This document shows, piece after piece, positions 6,033-7,100 of a stretch of 7,100 nucleotides of DNA. Position numbers and translations under genes: made by a program. The stretch covers positions 1-7,100 of the forward strand of contig JAPLDV010000272.1 of the NCBI GenBank assembly GCA_026391235.1, in the 5' to 3' direction. Source of the DNA: Bacteroidia bacterium. Lineage in GTDB: Bacteria; Bacteroidota; Bacteroidia; Bacteroidales; UBA12481. Positions within the stretch are counted from its first letter, which is position 1. Each line of letters opens with the position of its first letter. The notes under the pieces were generated by a model. The model was not told where the DNA came from. It saw only the letters and a list, made by a program, of their open reading frames with translations, and did no database searches.

Positions 6033-6375
6033 CCTTTAAACGCTTCTGCACGAAGGATTCCTTAGGCATGGCACCTTTAGCCATTGCGGGTTGTCCTTCC
6101 ATCGGAATGAACAATATCGATGGAATGCTTTGTATGGCAAACATACTCGCCAATTCCCTCTCCGCTTCGGTATCCACTTTAAATATATTTACTTTACCGT
6201 TATACTCAACCGCCAGATCTTCAAGAACCGGGGCAACCATCTTGCAGGGTCCGCACCAGTCTGCATAAAAATCAACCACTACAGGAAGATATCCCTCGAA
6301 TTTCCACTCCTTGTTTTTTTCGAAGTCGAAAACTTTCTGTTTAAATGTTTCCAATGTGAGATGCTCCAGTGCCAT
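6007..6375 (-). CDS. Thioredoxin with a repeat-derived C-terminal tail
   Basis: 122 residues, a cytoplasmic-type thioredoxin with no signal peptide. Visible hallmarks: VVVDFYADWCGPCK with the redox pair C41 and C44; the buried D35; KVDTEAERELASMFAIQSIPS with cis-Pro85; and the closing G-A-M-P-K motif at 101-105. The 12-20 residue N-terminal extension (FDFEKNKEWKFEG) is like that of other Bacteroidota thioredoxins. The protein reduces disulfides in cytoplasmic targets and is recycled by thioredoxin reductase, which is not in this window. ATG 6375 is supported by AAGGGG five bases upstream. The end is odd: after ESFVQKRLK the last eight residues (VPTPWPPP) and the TGA stop are encoded by the right arm of the palindromic element, so the final helix is probably cut short and followed by a proline-rich tail. 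The WCGPC core is intact, so activity is likely. Membership of the TrxA branch is likely, but other small thioredoxins cannot be excluded. Confidence 0.93.
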   Translation of the reverse strand: MALEHLTLETFKQKVFDFEKNKEWKFEGYLPVVVDFYADWCGPCKMVAPVLEDLAVEYNGKVNIFKVDTEAERELASMFAIQSIPSILFIPMEGQPAMAKGAMPKESFVQKRLKVPTPWPPP

Positions 6376-6380
6376 TTTTT

Positions 6381-6386
6381 CCCCTT
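6381..6386 (-). promoter_or_regulatory. Shine-Dalgarno-like site of the thioredoxin gene
   Basis: The minus strand reads AAGGGG followed by five A residues and then ATG (6375). It is the clearest ribosome binding site in the window and supports the chosen start. Confidence 0.6.
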
Positions 6387-6446
6387 TTCTTAATGATTAG
6401 ACAATTGCTCTTGCTTTTTGTTTAACGCTGATCGCTTGATCGGCTG

Positions 6447-6480
6447 CAAATTTAATTATTTACATGAGTGTATATATCAA
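6447..6480 (-). promoter_or_regulatory. Probable promoter of the thioredoxin gene
   Basis: The minus strand reads TAAATTTG at 6454-6447, an exact TAnnTTTG match. TTG (6480-6478) lies 23 bases upstream, at the long end of the accepted -33/-7 spacing. The leader to ATG 6375 would be about 65 bases and includes two TGATCG copies (6428-6442 region). Confidence 0.5.
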
Positions 6481-6515
6481 TGTCTGTGCCTTTCTTTTCG
6501 GCACCTAAAAAATGG

Positions 6516-6523
6516 TAATTTTG
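6516..6523 (+). promoter_or_regulatory. Probable -7 promoter box of the CCA-adding enzyme gene
   Basis: TAATTTTG is an exact TAnnTTTG match, 18 bases before the ATG at 6542, giving a short leader of about 14 bases. The -33 region is T-rich (TTTCTTTTC, 6491-6499) without TTG, and lies in the loop of a 5-bp inverted repeat, GTGCC (6486-6490) with GGCAC (6500-6504). Confidence 0.5.
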
Positions 6524-6541
6524 TCAGCCATAAACAACGAT

Positions 6542-7100
6542 ATGACATTTTCTCCAACAAAAGATCTTAAGCATCCGGTATTTAAAATTGTTTCCGAACT
6601 AGCCTCGTCCGAAGGTATAGATGCTTATGTAATCGGAGGGTATGTTCGAGATTTGATTCTGCATCGGCCATCCAAAGATATTGACATCATGGTGGTTGGA
6701 AACGGTATTGGTCTTGCCGGGAAGGTGGCTGAAAAATTAGGAACAACAAAGGTTCAGGTTTTCAAGAATTTCGGTACAGCCATGATCCGGTCCAAAGAGG
6801 TGGATATTGAATTTGTCGGAGCCCGTCGTGAATCCTACACCCCCGAATCCAGGAAGCCTGATGTTGAGACCGGTACCCTCGAAGATGATCAGAAACGCAG
6901 GGACTTCACGATAAATACCCTGGCTATCAGCCTGAATAAGTCGAACTATGGGGAGATGATCGATCCGTTTGAGGGAATGAAGGATATGGAGAACGGAATC
7001 ATCCGGACCCCGCTGGATCCTGATATCACCTTTTCCGATGATCCTCTGAGAATGATGCGGGCGGTAAGGTTCGCCACCCAGTTGAAATTTCATATTGCGG
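6542..7100 (+). CDS. CCA-adding tRNA nucleotidyltransferase / poly(A) polymerase family protein, N-terminal part (3' end outside window)
   Basis: The open frame from ATG 6542 runs off the window, giving 186 residues. It shows the class II nucleotidyltransferase head: A-Y-V-I-G-G-Y-V-R-D (28-37, nucleotide- and phosphate-binding loop), K-D-I-D-I (45-49) with metal-binding Asp46 and Asp48, D-I-E-F-V-G-A-R-R (third-carboxylate strand), R-R-D-F-T-I-N (119-125, motif B), and D-D-P-L-R-M-M-R-A-V-R-F-A (166-178, motif D region). These enzymes add or repair the CCA end of tRNAs without a template; close relatives add poly(A). Bacteroidota members are usually about 470 residues with a C-terminal HD domain, which would lie beyond 7100. 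CCA addition is the likelier role, but sequence alone does not exclude poly(A) polymerase. It is divergent from the thioredoxin gene. No strong Shine-Dalgarno site precedes the ATG. Confidence 0.93.
   Translation, partial: MTFSPTKDLKHPVFKIVSELASSEGIDAYVIGGYVRDLILHRPSKDIDIMVVGNGIGLAGKVAEKLGTTKVQVFKNFGTAMIRSKEVDIEFVGARRESYTPESRKPDVETGTLEDDQKRRDFTINTLAISLNKSNYGEMIDPFEGMKDMENGIIRTPLDPDITFSDDPLRMMRAVRFATQLKFHIA

Noticed and set aside
6026..6393. Plus-strand open frames opposite the thioredoxin gene
   Set aside because: They are antisense to a protein with an intact WCGPC motif and ribosome binding site; no independent support.
6428..6442. Two TGATCG copies in the thioredoxin leader as a regulator site
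   Set aside because: Short direct repeats of this size are expected by chance, and they match no known operator.

Overview
The window looks like chromosomal DNA from a member of the Bacteroidota. The evidence is: several promoter-like matches to the phylum's TAnnTTTG -7 element with weak or absent Shine-Dalgarno sites; secretion signals ending in the typical Ala-Gln; a TonB-dependent receptor with an N-terminal carboxypeptidase-regulatory-like domain; and C-rich palindromic repeats between genes. No phage, plasmid, insertion-sequence, CRISPR or tRNA/rRNA signature was found.

Layout. Bases 1-123 hold the 3' end of xseB (exonuclease VII small subunit). Next comes a secreted tetratricopeptide-repeat protein (251-1225) closed by a clear intrinsic terminator. 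Close behind it is a secreted protein with two complete SGNH/GDSL esterase domains in tandem (GTG start at 1319, end 2683). A short hairpin repeat (2699-2750) separates it from a small exported, probably outer-membrane beta-barrel protein (2798-3376). That gene converges with a long minus-strand TonB-dependent receptor gene (5737 down to 3371), and the two stop codons sit side by side in one CTATAG palindrome. The receptor is preceded by a complete TPP riboswitch (about 5763-5862, minus strand) and a -7 promoter box, so it is most likely the outer-membrane importer for thiamine or a thiamine precursor. Upstream of it, 5929-6032 is a C/G-rich element made of two inverted copies of a hairpin. 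Its right arm runs into the 3' end of a minus-strand thioredoxin gene (6375 down to 6007) and supplies that protein's last residues and stop codon. The divergent region 6376-6541 carries promoters for the thioredoxin and for a plus-strand CCA-adding enzyme/poly(A) polymerase family gene that leaves the window at 7100.

How the genes relate. This is mainly a housekeeping and envelope neighbourhood, not one pathway. The only explicit regulatory circuit is the TPP riboswitch acting on the TonB receptor, which stands alone here without the inner-membrane permease PnuT or thiamine-salvage enzymes. The tandem esterase is plausibly involved in deacylating glycans outside the cytoplasm, but nothing next to it fixes a substrate. 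I do not see a wholly new multi-gene system. The least ordinary items are the palindromic element that rewrites the thioredoxin C-terminus and carries two opposite-strand G-quadruplex motifs, and the double SGNH esterase.
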